Assembly (NCBI GenBank): GCA_046328525.1
Contig: JAXLWK010000004.1
Span: forward strand, 434,001 to 498,000
Direction: 5' to 3'
From: JBDHWG01 sp046328525
GTDB lineage: Bacteria; Chloroflexota; Anaerolineae; Epilineales; JAHCIE01
Length of the DNA stretch: 64,000 nucleotides
Made by a program: the position numbers and the translations under genes. The notes under the pieces were generated by a model. The model had not been told where the DNA came from, ran no database searches, and was given only the letters and a program-made list of their open reading frames with translations. Positions 7,398 to 19,764 of this stretch are shown one piece after another (positions within the stretch are counted from its first letter, which is position 1; each line of letters starts with the position of its first letter).

Positions 7398-8882
7398 ATG
7401 TCAGACACGTTTATTCCTGTCCGCGACAGTCTGCAACGGTTCGCCGAGGCGACGGGCACGGCGCTGCGCCCGTATCAGCTCGACATCGCCTGCGCCATCG
7501 TGGACTCCGTCCTGGCGGCGCGCGGGCTGACGTTCTGCGTCCTGATGGCGCGGCAGGCGGGGAAGAACGAGGTCAGCGCGGTGGTCGAGGCGTTCCTGCT
7601 GGAGCGCTACGCGGCCAGCGGCGGGCAGATCGTCAAGGCCAGCCCGACGTATGTGCCGCAGTCGGTGACGAGCCGGCTGCGGCTCAAGGGGCGGCTCCAG
7701 GGGCACGCCGACGTGAAGAGCCGCGCCGGGTATATCGTGGAGCTGGGGGCGGCGCGCTGCCTGTTTCTCTCGGCGTCGCCGACGGCGAACGTCGTCGGGG
7801 CGACGGCGAGCCTGCTCCTAGAGTGCGACGAGGCGCAGTCGGTGGACGCGGACAAGTGGCTGCGCGACTTCGCGCCGATGGCGGCCAGCACGGGGGCGAC
7901 GACGGTGTTCTGGGGGACGGCGTGGACGAGCCAGACGCTCTTGGCGCGGATGCGGCGCGAGCTAGAGGCGGAGGAGCGGCGGGACGGCGTGGGGCGCGTG
8001 TTCGTGGTGGACGCGGAGTGCGTGGCCGAGGTCGTGCCGGCGTACGGGCGCTATGTGGCGGAGCAGACCCTGCGGCTGGGGCGCGACCACCCGCTCATCC
8101 GCACGCAGTACTATCTTGAAGAGGTGGACGGCGAGGGCGGGCTATTCCCGGCGGCGCGGCAGGCGCGGATGTGCGGGACGCACCCCCGGCAGCACGCGCC
8201 GGCGCCGGGCGCGGTCTACGCGCTGCTGCTGGACGTGGCGGGGGCGGAGGAGAGCCGCGCCGGCGGGGATGCGGTGGAGCGGGCGGCGAACGCGCGGCGG
8301 GACGCGACGGCGTGCACGGTGGTGGAGGTGTGCCCGGACGCGCTGGCCGGCCTGCCGACGTACCGCGTCGTAGACCGGCGGCTGTGGCTCGGCGTCGGCC
8401 ACGCCGACCTGTACTCCTCCCTGGTGGACATGATGCTGGCGTGGGAGGCGCGGGCGATTGTGGTGGACGCGACGGGCATTGGGGCGGGGCTGGCGCAGTT
8501 CCTGACGCGGCGGCTGGGGTCGCGGGTGATTCCCGTGGTGTTTACCGCGCAGACGAAGGCGGCCATCGGCTGGCGCTTCGTCGCCCTGGTGGACGCGGGG
8601 CGCTTCAAGGACTACGCCGACGACGGGGCGGCGGACACGCGGCAGTTCTGGTACGAGGTGGCGGCGTGCGACTATCGGGTCGGGCTGAGCGGGCGGCTCC
8701 AGTGGGGCGTGTGGGAGGCGCCGCGCTACGATGGCCTGGTGGCGCGCGGACACGACGACCTGCTGCTCTCGGCGGCGCTGTGCGTCGAGCTGGACGAGCG
8801 GCCGATCGCGGGCGGGCGCGAGGTGGGCGACGTGGTGGGCGGGGGCGACCCGATGGTGGCCCTGGACGGCGGCCAGTGGTAG
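7398..8882 (+). CDS. terL: Phage terminase large subunit (TerL)
   Basis: A 494-residue DNA-packaging motor. The ATPase half has Walker A ARQAGKNE (Lys56) and Walker B LLLECDEAQ (Asp144, Glu145). A coupling-motif-like stretch follows (TTVFWGTAW). The RNase H-like nuclease half shows three acidic positions: Asp279 in LLLDVAG, Asp357 in IVVDATGIG and Asp453/454 in GHDDLLLSAA. Length and motif order are complete, so the gene is not obviously decayed. It prefers GGG and GCG codons, like the phage genes from 23.7 kb onward and unlike the GGC-preferring housekeeping genes around it. It is alone: no small terminase lies upstream and the portal gene is 15.6 kb away beyond core cellular genes. There is no clear ribosome site. 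Confidence 0.9.
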   Translation: MSDTFIPVRDSLQRFAEATGTALRPYQLDIACAIVDSVLAARGLTFCVLMARQAGKNEVSAVVEAFLLERYAASGGQIVKASPTYVPQSVTSRLRLKGRLQGHADVKSRAGYIVELGAARCLFLSASPTANVVGATASLLLECDEAQSVDADKWLRDFAPMAASTGATTVFWGTAWTSQTLLARMRRELEAEERRDGVGRVFVVDAECVAEVVPAYGRYVAEQTLRLGRDHPLIRTQYYLEEVDGEGGLFPAARQARMCGTHPRQHAPAPGAVYALLLDVAGAEESRAGGDAVERAANARRDATACTVVEVCPDALAGLPTYRVVDRRLWLGVGHADLYSSLVDMMLAWEARAIVVDATGIGAGLAQFLTRRLGSRVIPVVFTAQTKAAIGWRFVALVDAGRFKDYADDGAADTRQFWYEVAACDYRVGLSGRLQWGVWEAPRYDGLVARGHDDLLLSAALCVELDERPIAGGREVGDVVGGGDPMVALDGGQW

Positions 8883-8895
8883 AGACGCGGCGTGG

Positions 8896-8923
8896 GTAGA
8901 GACGCGCCATGGCGCGTCTCTAC
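8896..8923. repeat. 28 bp palindrome, GTAGAGACGCG family, copy 1
   Basis: A perfect inverted repeat: GTAGAGACGCGCCA followed directly by its reverse complement. The same palindrome is at 13804-13831 and, with one change, at 31579-31606. It sits between the convergent terL and the small gene at 8933. Confidence 0.9.
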
Positions 8924-8932
8924 TGTGGAACT

Positions 8933-9274
8933 CTACCGCTCGCCCTGGTCCTCGGCGTTGGCCCGGGCAACGTAGGCGCGGCTGCGCTGCTCGGCGGCCA
9001 GCTTCTTCTTGTAGTCGTCCGGGTAGATCTGTTCCAGCGCGTGCAGGCGGCCTTCCAACCCGGCCAGGTGCGCCTTTTGCTCCGGCGTCAGATCGTCGGC
9101 TTTCTTGAGGGCGTCGAAGCGGTCCATCGCCTCGCCGATGCTCACGGGGATGGAGAGCCGCCCGCCGCCGGTGCTTGGGATGCTGCCGTAGAGCTGGCCG
9201 CGCGTCAGGTAGTCTGGCAGAACGTCCATTATCTGATCAAGCTCGGACAGCAAATCGGCTGTGCTGGCTGCCAT
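8933..9274 (-). CDS. Small helical hypothetical protein
   Basis: A 113-residue protein with no family I can name. The N-terminal third is MAASTADLLSELDQIMDVLP, and the C-terminal half is charged and helical (LTPEQKAHLAGLEGRLHALE), likely coiled coil. No signal peptide or membrane segment is visible. A good sigma-A type promoter lies upstream on the same strand (9323-9351), supporting expression as a single-gene unit. The gene converges with terL, and a 28 bp palindrome separates them. Confidence 0.6.
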   Translation of the reverse strand: MAASTADLLSELDQIMDVLPDYLTRGQLYGSIPSTGGGRLSIPVSIGEAMDRFDALKKADDLTPEQKAHLAGLEGRLHALEQIYPDDYKKKLAAEQRSRAYVARANAEDQGER

Positions 9275-9322
9275 AGTGCCTCCAATTTGCGAGAATGAAT
9301 CCGGTTTTGCGTATGTAGTATC

Positions 9323-9351
9323 ATTGTACTCCGACTGGGCTTCCGGCTCAA
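9323..9351 (-). promoter_or_regulatory. Sigma-70 type promoter for the 8933-9274 gene
   Basis: On the minus strand, TTGAGC (9351-9346) and TACAAT (9328-9323) are separated by 17 bases. The -10 lies about 50 bases upstream of the ATG at 9274. Confidence 0.6.
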
Positions 9352-9370
9352 GTATGACGCGCGCGGCACG

Positions 9371-9400
9371 ACAAAGAGCGGGAGGCGCGTGGCCTCCCGC
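9371..9400 (-). terminator. Terminator of the sigma factor gene
   Basis: A 9 bp stem (GCGGGAGGC with GCCTCCCGC, loop of 5) followed on the minus strand by CTCTTTGT. It lies 35 bases beyond the sigma factor stop. Confidence 0.65.
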
Positions 9401-9434
9401 TGCGAATGATGCTATAGAGGTATGAGAGCTGGGA

Positions 9435-10649
<1,215 letters not shown>

Positions 10650-11115
10650 CAATTCCAGTGCCTCCGCAGTTCTAGGGATGTTTGGGCAGGATGCAGACAG
10701 TCTGAAGGAAACAACACAAACGTGCGCGCCCATGACAAGGCGGCACGGCGAAACCCGTGAAGTGGGAACCGAGCTGGCTCGGCGAGTCTATGGAGACGAG
10801 ACGGTGAGAGAGGGGGAAGCGACAAAGACCGGTTCTTTCTAGACCGCTCTAGTGAAACCGCGAAGGTCGGCTCTCATACGTTTTTAATTCTACCATAAAC
10901 TATGACCTTTGTCAATCACTTTGCCCGCTACTGACGCACGAATATGAGAACTTCGTGAGACTGATGAACTTTGAAGTTGATACCCCCCGACTCAATGTTT
11001 GGGCAATTCGGTGAATTTGGGGTAAGAACGTGCGCATGACAGCCATCTCAAGAGTAGGTTTAGTAGCAAAGACTCAACATTAGGTTTTACCTTTCGTTTT
11101 TTTAGGAGGTCACAC
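10650..11115. promoter_or_regulatory. Divergent rpoD/dnaK control region
   Basis: About 460 bases without a gene, markedly more AT-rich near 10870-11100. No CIRCE element is present. Fragments resembling HspR boxes occur (CTCAAGAGT near 11048 and ACTCAA near 11070), but not the full spaced inverted repeat. A strong ribosome site, AGGAGGT, directly precedes dnaK. The presence of hspR downstream suggests this region is HspR-controlled (inference). Confidence 0.5.
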
Positions 11116-13014
11116 ATGTCAAAGATCGTGGGTATTGACCTGGGCACGACGAACTCGGTCATCGCGGTCATGGAGGGCGGCGACCCGGTCGTCATCCCTA
11201 GCGCGGAGGGCGGGCGCATTACGCCGTCGGTCGTGGCGTTCAACAAGAACGGCGAGCGTTTGGTCGGCGTGCAGGCGCGGCGTCAGGCCGTCATGAACCC
11301 GGAGAATACGGTGTTCTCGGTCAAGCGCTTCATGGGCCGCCGCTATGACCAGGTCGAGGCCGAGCTGAAGACGGTTCCCTACCAGGTCACGGCGGGGCCG
11401 AGCAGCGACGTTCGCATCAAGCTGCCGATGACGGGCAAGGCGTACACGCCGCAGGAGATTTCGGCGATGATCCTGCAGAAGCTAAAGCAGGATGCCGAGG
11501 CGTACCTGGGCGAGGCGGTGACGAAGGCGGTTATCACGGTACCGGCTTACTTCAACGACTCGCAGCGTCAGGCGACCAAGGACGCCGGCCAGATTGCGGG
11601 CCTTGAGGTGATGCGCATCATCAACGAGCCGACGGCGGCGGCGCTGGCGTATGGCCTGGACAAGAAGGGCAGCGAGACGGTTCTGGTGTGGGACCTGGGC
11701 GGCGGCACGTTCGACGTGTCCATCCTCGAAGTCGGCGACGGCGTGATCGAGGTGAAGGCGACGAACGGCGACACGCACCTGGGCGGCGACGACTGGGATC
11801 AGCGCATCGTCGCCTACGTGGCGGACCAGTTCAAGAGGGAGCAGGGCATTGACCTGCGCAGCGACCGCCAGGCGCTCCAGCGCCTCCGCGAGTCGGCGGA
11901 AAAGGCGAAGATCGAGCTGAGCCAGGTCGGGGAGACGGAGATCAGCCTGCCGTTCATCACGGCAGACGCGAGCGGCCCGAAGCACTTGCAGGAGCGCATC
12001 ACGCGCGCCAAGTTCGAGCAGCTCACCGAGGACCTGGTGAAGCGCATGGTCGGTCCGTTCGAGCAGGCGTTGAAGGACGCCAAGCTCCAGGCGAACCAGC
12101 TCGACGAGGTGATCCTGGTCGGCGGCTCGACGCGCATGCCGATGGTGCAGACGCTCATCAAGAACCTGACCGGCAAGGAGCCGAACAAGAGCGTCAACCC
12201 GGACGAGGTCGTCGCCATTGGCGCGGCGATCCAGGCGGGCGTGCTGGGCGGCGAGGTCAAGGACGTGGTGCTGCTCGACGTGACGCCGCTGAGCCTGGGC
12301 GTGGAGACGCTGGGGGGCGTGATGACCGTGCTGATCGAGCGCAACACCACCATCCCGACTCAGAAGTCGGAGGTGTTCTCGACGGCGGAGGATAGCCAGA
12401 CGGCGGTGGACATCCACGTGTTGCAGGGCGAGCGCCCGCTGGCGAAGGACAACATGACGCTGGGCCGCTTTCGGCTGGACGGCATTCCGCCGGCGCCGCG
12501 CGGCATGCCGCAGATCGAGGTGACATTCGACCTGGACGCGAACGGCATCCTGAACGTGAACGCGAAGGACCGCGCGACGGGCCGTAGCCAGAAGGTGACG
12601 ATCACGGCGTCCACGAACCTGTCGAAGGGCGATGTCGAGCGCCTGGTGCGCGAGGCGGACTCGCACCGCCAGGATGACGAGCGCCAGAAGTCCGTGGTCG
12701 AGGCGCGCAACTACGCCGACAACATGGTCTACTCGATGGAGAAGATCGTGAAGGAGAGCGGCGACCGGCTGTCCGGCAACCTCAAGAGTGACATCGAGCG
12801 CTCCATTGACGACGTGCGCGAGACGATGAAGGGCAACGACGCGAACGCGATCCGCCAGGCCGCCGAGCGCCTGGGCCAGCTCGGCCAGCAGGTGGCGGCG
12901 CAGGCGGGGACGCCCAGCCCCGATGCGTACCCCGGCGCGGCGGACGGCCGTCCCAACGGCCAGGGCCGCCAGGGTGGCGACGACGTGGTCGAGGGCGAGT
13001 TCCGCGAGGCGTAA
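11116..13014 (+). CDS. dnaK: Chaperone DnaK (Hsp70)
   Basis: A 632-residue ATP-dependent chaperone. It opens with the ATPase phosphate-1 motif GIDLGTTNS. The phosphate-2 motif (VWDLGGGTFDVS) and the adenosine motif (VILVGGSTRMP) follow, then the substrate-binding domain (DVTPLSLGVETLGG), a helical lid, and a C-terminal EGEF tail that resembles the DnaK end motif. The ATG is preceded by AGGAGGTCACAC. It is the first gene of dnaK-grpE-dnaJ-hspR, all on one strand. Regulation by HspR, encoded at the end of the cluster, is likely. HspR and DnaK form a feedback pair in Actinobacteria. Confidence 0.98.
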   Translation: MSKIVGIDLGTTNSVIAVMEGGDPVVIPSAEGGRITPSVVAFNKNGERLVGVQARRQAVMNPENTVFSVKRFMGRRYDQVEAELKTVPYQVTAGPSSDVRIKLPMTGKAYTPQEISAMILQKLKQDAEAYLGEAVTKAVITVPAYFNDSQRQATKDAGQIAGLEVMRIINEPTAAALAYGLDKKGSETVLVWDLGGGTFDVSILEVGDGVIEVKATNGDTHLGGDDWDQRIVAYVADQFKREQGIDLRSDRQALQRLRESAEKAKIELSQVGETEISLPFITADASGPKHLQERITRAKFEQLTEDLVKRMVGPFEQALKDAKLQANQLDEVILVGGSTRMPMVQTLIKNLTGKEPNKSVNPDEVVAIGAAIQAGVLGGEVKDVVLLDVTPLSLGVETLGGVMTVLIERNTTIPTQKSEVFSTAEDSQTAVDIHVLQGERPLAKDNMTLGRFRLDGIPPAPRGMPQIEVTFDLDANGILNVNAKDRATGRSQKVTITASTNLSKGDVERLVREADSHRQDDERQKSVVEARNYADNMVYSMEKIVKESGDRLSGNLKSDIERSIDDVRETMKGNDANAIRQAAERLGQLGQQVAAQAGTPSPDAYPGAADGRPNGQGRQGGDDVVEGEFREA

Positions 13015-13022
13015 GAAGAGAA

Positions 13023-13083
13023 CCCCTCACCGTCCCCCCTGCCCCCTTCCTCTCCCCCGCGCGGGAGAGAGGAAGGGGGCGGA
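13023..13083. repeat. CCCTCTCCC-type GC hairpin repeat between dnaK and grpE
   Basis: An inverted repeat built on CCCCTTCCTCTCCC and GGGAGAGAGGAAGGGG. It belongs to a family found at least ten more times in this window, including inside coding genes. It may also act as an attenuator between dnaK and grpE. Confidence 0.8.
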
Positions 13084-13140
13084 GCGAAGCGAAGCGGGGG
13101 TTAGAGTGGGGTCGAGCGCAAGTGAAGACAGGAGCGAACG

Positions 13141-13791
13141 GTGTATTCCCGAAGACCACCCCGGCCCCCGTATGGGGCTTACTATAGATCACAGCGGCCG
13201 CAGCCGCCGCAGGGGCCACAGCGCGGCGACGAGGGCGCGAACGGCGAAGGCCAGGCGCAGCCGCCGGTGGGCGGCGCTCCCCAGACGCCGCAACCGCCGG
13301 TGACGGAGACGGCGGAGGAGAGGGTCGAGCGGCGCGTCGTGGCCGAGTTCGAGAAGGAGCTAGCGCAGGCGCGGCGCGAGAAGGACGAGGCGAACGACCA
13401 GTATATGCGCGCCCTAGCGGAGCTGGACAATGTTCGCAAGCGCGCCGAGCGCACCGCTGAGCAGCGGCTGATGGGCCAGCGGCAGAGCTTCTTGAGCCGC
13501 TTCCTGTCGGTGGTGGACAATCTAGAGCTGGCCCTGGCCCACGGCGCTCCGGGCGATCCGCTGTACGCCGGCGTGGAGCTGACGTACAAGGAGATGCTGC
13601 GCGCCCTGGCCGAGAATGGCGTCGAGCGCATGGACCCGACGGGCCAGGAGTTCGACCCGATGACGGACGAGGCGGTAGACGCCGCGCCGATGCCCGATGT
13701 GGCGTCGGGGACGGTGATCGAGGTGCTGCGGCCCGGCTACAAGTACGGCGAGCAGATTCTGCGCCCGGCGCAGGTGCGCGTGGCGCTGTAA
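13141..13791 (+). CDS. grpE: Nucleotide exchange factor GrpE
   Basis: A 216-residue GrpE that releases ADP from DnaK. The first 60 residues are a disordered Pro/Gln/Gly-rich tail. A long coiled coil follows (about 62-110, EERVERRVVAEFEKELAQAR), then the core with ALAELDNVRKRAERT and FLSVVDNLELAL. The C-terminal beta domain ends IEVLRPGYKYGEQILRPAQV, the conserved family ending. Translation starts at a GTG (13141) preceded by an AGGAG-like site. It is the second gene of the heat-shock cluster, separated from dnaK by a GC hairpin repeat. Confidence 0.95.
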   Translation: MYSRRPPRPPYGAYYRSQRPQPPQGPQRGDEGANGEGQAQPPVGGAPQTPQPPVTETAEERVERRVVAEFEKELAQARREKDEANDQYMRALAELDNVRKRAERTAEQRLMGQRQSFLSRFLSVVDNLELALAHGAPGDPLYAGVELTYKEMLRALAENGVERMDPTGQEFDPMTDEAVDAAPMPDVASGTVIEVLRPGYKYGEQILRPAQVRVAL

Positions 13792-13803
13792 GGATAGACG
13801 GCG

Positions 13804-13831
13804 GTAGAGACGCGCCATGGCGCGTCTCTAC
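13804..13831. repeat. 28 bp palindrome, GTAGAGACGCG family, copy 2
   Basis: Identical to the palindrome at 8896-8923 (GTAGAGACGCGCCA plus its reverse complement). It lies in the grpE-dnaJ gap, 13 bases after the grpE stop. Confidence 0.9.
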
Positions 13832-13872
13832 ATTGCGAAATCATGATTAGGGAATACCGGCGGTAGAGGACT

Positions 13873-14838
13873 ATGGACTATAAAGATTATTACAAGGTAC
13901 TTGGCGTAGACCGCAACGCGGACGAGAAGGAAATCAAGCGCGCCTACCGCCGGCTCGCCCGCAAGCACCACCCCGATGTGAACCCGGGCGACAAGGCCGC
14001 CGAAACGCAGTTCAAGGAGATCAACGAGGCCTACGAGGTGCTCGGCGACGCGGAGAAGCGCAAGAAGTACGACCAGTTTGGCTCTCAGTGGCGCGAGTAC
14101 GAGCGCGCGGGCGTCAACCCGGAGGACCTGTTCCGCCAGTACGGCGGGCAGGGTGGGCCGGGGGGGGCGCGGGTGCGCTACGCCCGACCGGAGGACTTGC
14201 AGGACATGTTCGGCAGCGCGGGCGGCTTCTCGGACTTCTTTGAGACGTTGTTCGGCGGCGGGATGCGCGGCCAGGGCTTCGGCCAGGGCACGGCGCGCCG
14301 GCCGGCGGCGACGGCGGCGGGCGACGACCGCGAGTATGGGGTGGAGATTAGCCTCGAGGAGGCGTTCAACGGGACGACGCGCCTGCTGACGATTGGCGAC
14401 CGCCGCATCGAGGTGAAGATTCCGGCCGGCGTGCGCACCGGCTCGCGCGTGCGGGTCGCCGGTGAGGGCGGACCGGGCGTCAACGGTGGGCCGAGCGGCG
14501 ACCTGTACCTGGTAGTGGAGGTCGCGCCGAACGCGATGTTCGAGCGGGAGGGCGACGACCTGGCGGTGGACGTGCCGGTGGACCTGTACACGGCGGTGCT
14601 GGGCGGCGAGGCGACGGTGCCGACGATTAAGGGGACGCGCCTGAGCCTGCGGATCCCGGCGGGGACGCAGCCGGGGCAGCGCATCCGCCTGCGGGGCCAG
14701 GGGATGCCGCTGCTGAAGACGCCGGAGCAGCGCGGCGACCTGTACGCGCGCGTCAAGGTGGACCTGCCGCGCGGGATTGACGACCGGCAGCGCGAGCTGT
14801 TCGAGGAGCTGCGGGCGCTGGATCGGAGGCAAGCATGA
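13873..14838 (+). CDS. dnaJ: DnaJ-type co-chaperone without zinc finger
   Basis: A 321-residue Hsp40 with an N-terminal J domain (HPD at 33-35 in RKHHPDVN). A Gly/Phe-rich linker follows (QYGGQGGPGG, GGMRGQGFGQG), then the two C-terminal substrate-binding beta domains (YGVEISLEEAFNGTTR onward). The CxxCxGxG zinc-finger repeats of classical DnaJ are absent, so the architecture is CbpA-like. Its place between grpE and hspR still makes it the main DnaK partner of this locus. Its stop overlaps the hspR start by 4 bases (ATGA), so the two are probably translationally coupled. Confidence 0.93.
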   Translation: MDYKDYYKVLGVDRNADEKEIKRAYRRLARKHHPDVNPGDKAAETQFKEINEAYEVLGDAEKRKKYDQFGSQWREYERAGVNPEDLFRQYGGQGGPGGARVRYARPEDLQDMFGSAGGFSDFFETLFGGGMRGQGFGQGTARRPAATAAGDDREYGVEISLEEAFNGTTRLLTIGDRRIEVKIPAGVRTGSRVRVAGEGGPGVNGGPSGDLYLVVEVAPNAMFEREGDDLAVDVPVDLYTAVLGGEATVPTIKGTRLSLRIPAGTQPGQRIRLRGQGMPLLKTPEQRGDLYARVKVDLPRGIDDRQRELFEELRALDRRQA

Positions 14839-15179
14839 CCGAAACACGCTACCTGCTGCCGCTAGACAGAGGCACAGACCACGAGCTGTATCACATCAGC
14901 GTCGTGTCGAAGATCGTAGACCTGCACCCGCAGACGCTGCGGATGTACGAGGTGATGGGGCTGGTGACGCCGGCGCGCTCGGAGGGCAATATCCGGCTGT
15001 ACTCGGCGGACGACATCGAGCGGCTGCGCCGCATCACGCGGCTGGTGGAGGAGTTGGGCGTCAACCTGGCCGGTGTCGAGGTGATCCTAAACATGCGCGA
15101 GCGCATGGAGCAGATGCACCGCGACATGGAGATGCTGCGCCAGGAGATGCGCCGGCTGCGCCGCGAGATGTCGGTGTAG
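14835..15179 (+). CDS. hspR: Heat-shock repressor HspR (MerR family)
   Basis: A 114-residue MerR-type regulator. The N-terminal winged helix contains LHPQTLRMYEVMGLVTPARS followed by NIRLYSADDIERLRRI, the HspR/MerR recognition region. The C terminus is a Met/Arg/Glu-rich coiled coil (MRERMEQMHRDMEMLRQEMR) for dimerisation. There are no metal-binding cysteines. HspR binds HAIR inverted repeats upstream of dnaK and clpB operons and is helped by DnaK, so it likely controls both the dnaK cluster and clpB just downstream. It is coupled to dnaJ by a 4-base overlap. Confidence 0.92.
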   Translation: MTETRYLLPLDRGTDHELYHISVVSKIVDLHPQTLRMYEVMGLVTPARSEGNIRLYSADDIERLRRITRLVEELGVNLAGVEVILNMRERMEQMHRDMEMLRQEMRRLRREMSV

Positions 15180-15186
15180 CGTGCCG

Positions 15187-15228
15187 TCCCTCACCCCCGC
15201 CCGTCTCCCAAAATGGGAGAGGGGGAGC
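15187..15228. repeat. CCCTCACCCCC / GGGAGAGGG hairpin repeat
   Basis: GTCTCCC and GGGAGAG arms around AAAATG, 8 bases after the hspR stop. It belongs to the same family as the in-gene copies at 25812 and 26714 and may serve as a terminator-like hairpin here. Confidence 0.75.
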
Positions 15229-15306
15229 AGAAGCGTTAGGGCGCGAGACGGAGCAGGTGTATACTACTCAGCGTGACGCAACCCAAGCCCCATAGGAGAC
15301 GCTGCC

Positions 15307-15840
15307 GTGGACCGCTCCCGCGAGCCAATTCCGCACCCGACCGAGATGCTGGAAATTGATGACCAGACCCGTAGCGACATCATTCAGCGGCTGCACAATC
15401 ACCAGGCGCTGCGCCAGGCGCACGACTCGATTGGCGTCGCCTTCGCCGACGGCGTCGCCACCCTGAGCGGCATTGTGCGCACGCCGGTTCACGTCGAGCT
15501 GGCCGTCACCACGGCCCAGGCGACGCCGGGCGTCAAGGCGGTGCGCAACGAGCTGCTGACGGACACCGACATCGAGCTAGACGCGGCGAACCGCCTCGCG
15601 CTAGATCCGCGCTTGCGGCTGACGACGGACCAGGTGTCCATCGCCTCGCTCCACGGCTCGCTGCTGCTCAGCGGGCGCTGCGATACGGCGGAGCAGAAGG
15701 CGGCGGCGCTGGAGATAGCGACGTATGTGCCGGGCGTGGTCGAGGTGGTGGACGGGCTGAAGGTCGGCCCGCAGCCGCCGCGCCCCATCTACAGGCGCAA
15801 GCCCGCCGCCACCCCCACCCCGGCGAAGGGCCATCACTAA
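15307..15840 (+). CDS. BON-domain protein
   Basis: A 177-residue protein with two BON modules, roughly residues 16-85 and 90-160. Each has the pattern of a helix followed by a strand with a conserved Gly (VAFADGVATLSGIV; SIASLHGSLLLSGRC) and ends with a V.G...V.D segment. BON domains bind phospholipid or partner proteins and often occur in envelope-stress proteins. There is no signal peptide, so a cytoplasmic or membrane-surface role is more likely. Start is GTG at 15307. A TATACT (15260-15265) with a weak -35 lies upstream. It sits between hspR and clpB and may belong to the stress regulon. Confidence 0.75.
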   Translation: MDRSREPIPHPTEMLEIDDQTRSDIIQRLHNHQALRQAHDSIGVAFADGVATLSGIVRTPVHVELAVTTAQATPGVKAVRNELLTDTDIELDAANRLALDPRLRLTTDQVSIASLHGSLLLSGRCDTAEQKAAALEIATYVPGVVEVVDGLKVGPQPPRPIYRRKPAATPTPAKGHH

Positions 15841-15871
15841 TAGGGATGGCTAGAATGGGGATGGGTAGAAT

Positions 15872-15897
15872 GTAGCGCCGACTGAAGTCGGCGCTAC
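15872..15897. repeat. GTAGCGCCGACT palindrome
   Basis: A perfect inverted repeat of GTAGCGCCGACT around a 2-base centre. It is related to the GTAG(C/T)GAC...AGTCG repeats at 7351, 41489, 42017 and 60403. Confidence 0.8.
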
Positions 15898-15944
15898 GGT
15901 TTGAGCTGGATATAGTAACGTAAGTGTTGGAGGAGTTAGCCATT

Positions 15945-18572
<2,628 letters not shown>

Positions 18573-18670
18573 CGTAGCGGGGGAGCAAGAAGTAGGGGCG
18601 GGTTTGAAACCCGCCTCTACGCCAGCGATAGCACGACAGGTTCTAACACGGAATACACGGAATTTTAGAG

Positions 18671-18702
18671 GGGGCGGGCCTTGCGCGAGGCTCGCCCCTT
18701 TT
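18671..18702 (+). terminator. Terminator of clpB
   Basis: An 11 bp stem (GGGGCGGGCCT with AGGCTCGCCCC, one G-U pair) and a 6-base loop, followed by TTTT. It lies 100 bases after the clpB stop. Confidence 0.8.
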
Positions 18703-18719
18703 GCATTTGCGGCTAGGCC

Positions 18720-18815
18720 CTCACCCCTAGCCCCTCTCCCACAAGGGGAGAGGGGGGTGGAGGTGAGACGGCGCGTTCTTCTCCCCTCGCCCTTCTCCCA
18801 CGAGGGGAGCGGAGG
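18720..18815. repeat. Two tandem CCCTCTCCC hairpin repeats
   Basis: Two copies of the GC hairpin family (CCCCTCTCCC/GGGGAGAGGGG with ACAA centre, then CTTCTCCC/GGGGAG) stand back to back, immediately upstream of the promoter at 18818. Confidence 0.75.
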
Positions 18816-18817
18816 GC

Positions 18818-18846
18818 TTGACCGTTCGTCGCCGGTCTGCTATCCT
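18818..18846 (+). promoter_or_regulatory. Sigma-70 promoter for the phosphatase gene
   Basis: TTGACC (18818-18823), 17-base spacer, TATCCT (18841-18846). The -10 is about 35 bases before the ATG at 18881. It abuts a hairpin repeat on its upstream side. Confidence 0.65.
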
Positions 18847-18880
18847 CTTGCCGCAGCACTCCGTACGCTGGAGAGCGTTC

Positions 18881-19570
18881 ATGACCACCAACACCGTCTA
18901 CTGGGTGCGCCACGGCGAGAGCTGGGTGAACCTGCGCCACGAGTTCTCGTACCGCATTGTGGATAAGCCCCTGACCCCTAAGGGCGTGCTCCAGGCGCAG
19001 CAGACGGCCGCGCGATTCCGAGATGTGCCCGTCGCCGCGATCTACGCCTCGCCCCTCAGCCGCGCCGTCCAGACGGCCGAGGCCATCGGGGAGGCCGTCG
19101 GCCGGCCGGTGGTTGCGCTGGAAGAGCTGCGCGAGCTGAACGTCGGGCGGCTGGAAGAGGACCCGATAAGCGAGGCGAGCTGGCGCATCTTCGCCCAGGT
19201 CGTCAACGCCTGGTGGGCCGGCGACGACGACGCGGTCTTTCCAGGGGGCGAGGACCGCCACGCGCTCGTGGCGCGCATCACGGCCGGGCTGCGCGAGGCG
19301 ACGCGCGGCCGCGACGGCGAGACGGTCGTCGTCGTCAGCCACGGCGGAAACTTCATGAACGTCCTGCGCGACATCGTCCCGACGTTCGACCTGGCGCTGG
19401 CGCGAGAGACCGGCGTGTCCAACTGTAGCGTCACGCGCATGGAGCTGACGACGGAGGGTGAGCGCGTCGAGGGCGTCATCCAGGAGTGGAACGCCTGCGG
19501 GCATCTGAGCGGCGAGGCCGCCGAGCTTGTCTCCGGCGTCCCGGCCGGCTTGGACGAGCCTGAGAAATGA
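18881..19570 (+). CDS. Histidine phosphatase family protein
   Basis: A 229-residue member of the phosphoglycerate-mutase-like superfamily. The N-terminal RHGE motif contains the phospho-accepting His11. The second catalytic His is in VVVVSHGGNFMNVL. Other family features are SPLSRAVQTAEAI and the acidic LEELRELNVG. The start at 18881 places the RHGE motif at its usual distance from the N terminus, and a good promoter lies just upstream. Small phosphatases of this type act on varied phosphometabolites, so the substrate is open. It stands alone between repeat-rich spacers. Confidence 0.85.
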   Translation: MTTNTVYWVRHGESWVNLRHEFSYRIVDKPLTPKGVLQAQQTAARFRDVPVAAIYASPLSRAVQTAEAIGEAVGRPVVALEELRELNVGRLEEDPISEASWRIFAQVVNAWWAGDDDAVFPGGEDRHALVARITAGLREATRGRDGETVVVVSHGGNFMNVLRDIVPTFDLALARETGVSNCSVTRMELTTEGERVEGVIQEWNACGHLSGEAAELVSGVPAGLDEPEK

Positions 19571-19612
19571 AAGGAACGCTGAGGATCCCACGAGCATTCC
19601 TGTGACCCGTTG

Positions 19613-19729
19613 TCATTGCGAGCGAAGCGAAGCAATCTCCCGCCCTTGCGAACGGCACTCTGCCCAGAGTAGCGAAGCCCTCTTCCGTGGTGAGATTGCT
19701 TCGTCGGGCTATCGCCCTCCTCGCAATGA
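19613..19729. repeat. MITE-like repeat with TCATTGCGAG ends, copy 1
   Basis: About 117 bp bounded by TCATTGCGAG and CTCGCAATGA, with sub-terminal AAGCAATCTC and GAGATTGCTT also inverted. Related copies lie at 44650-44769 and 58620-58677 and a fragment near 61430. No ORF is inside, so it must be mobilised or copied in trans if mobile. Confidence 0.85.
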
Positions 19730-19764
19730 TACGTTATCCCTGAAGACTCTTGTTGTGAGAGGGT

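Noticed and set aside
10990..11115. CIRCE element upstream of dnaK
   Set aside because: No TTAGCACTC-N9-GAGTGCTAA-like sequence. Only partial HspR-box-like pieces are seen, so a specific operator was not annotated.
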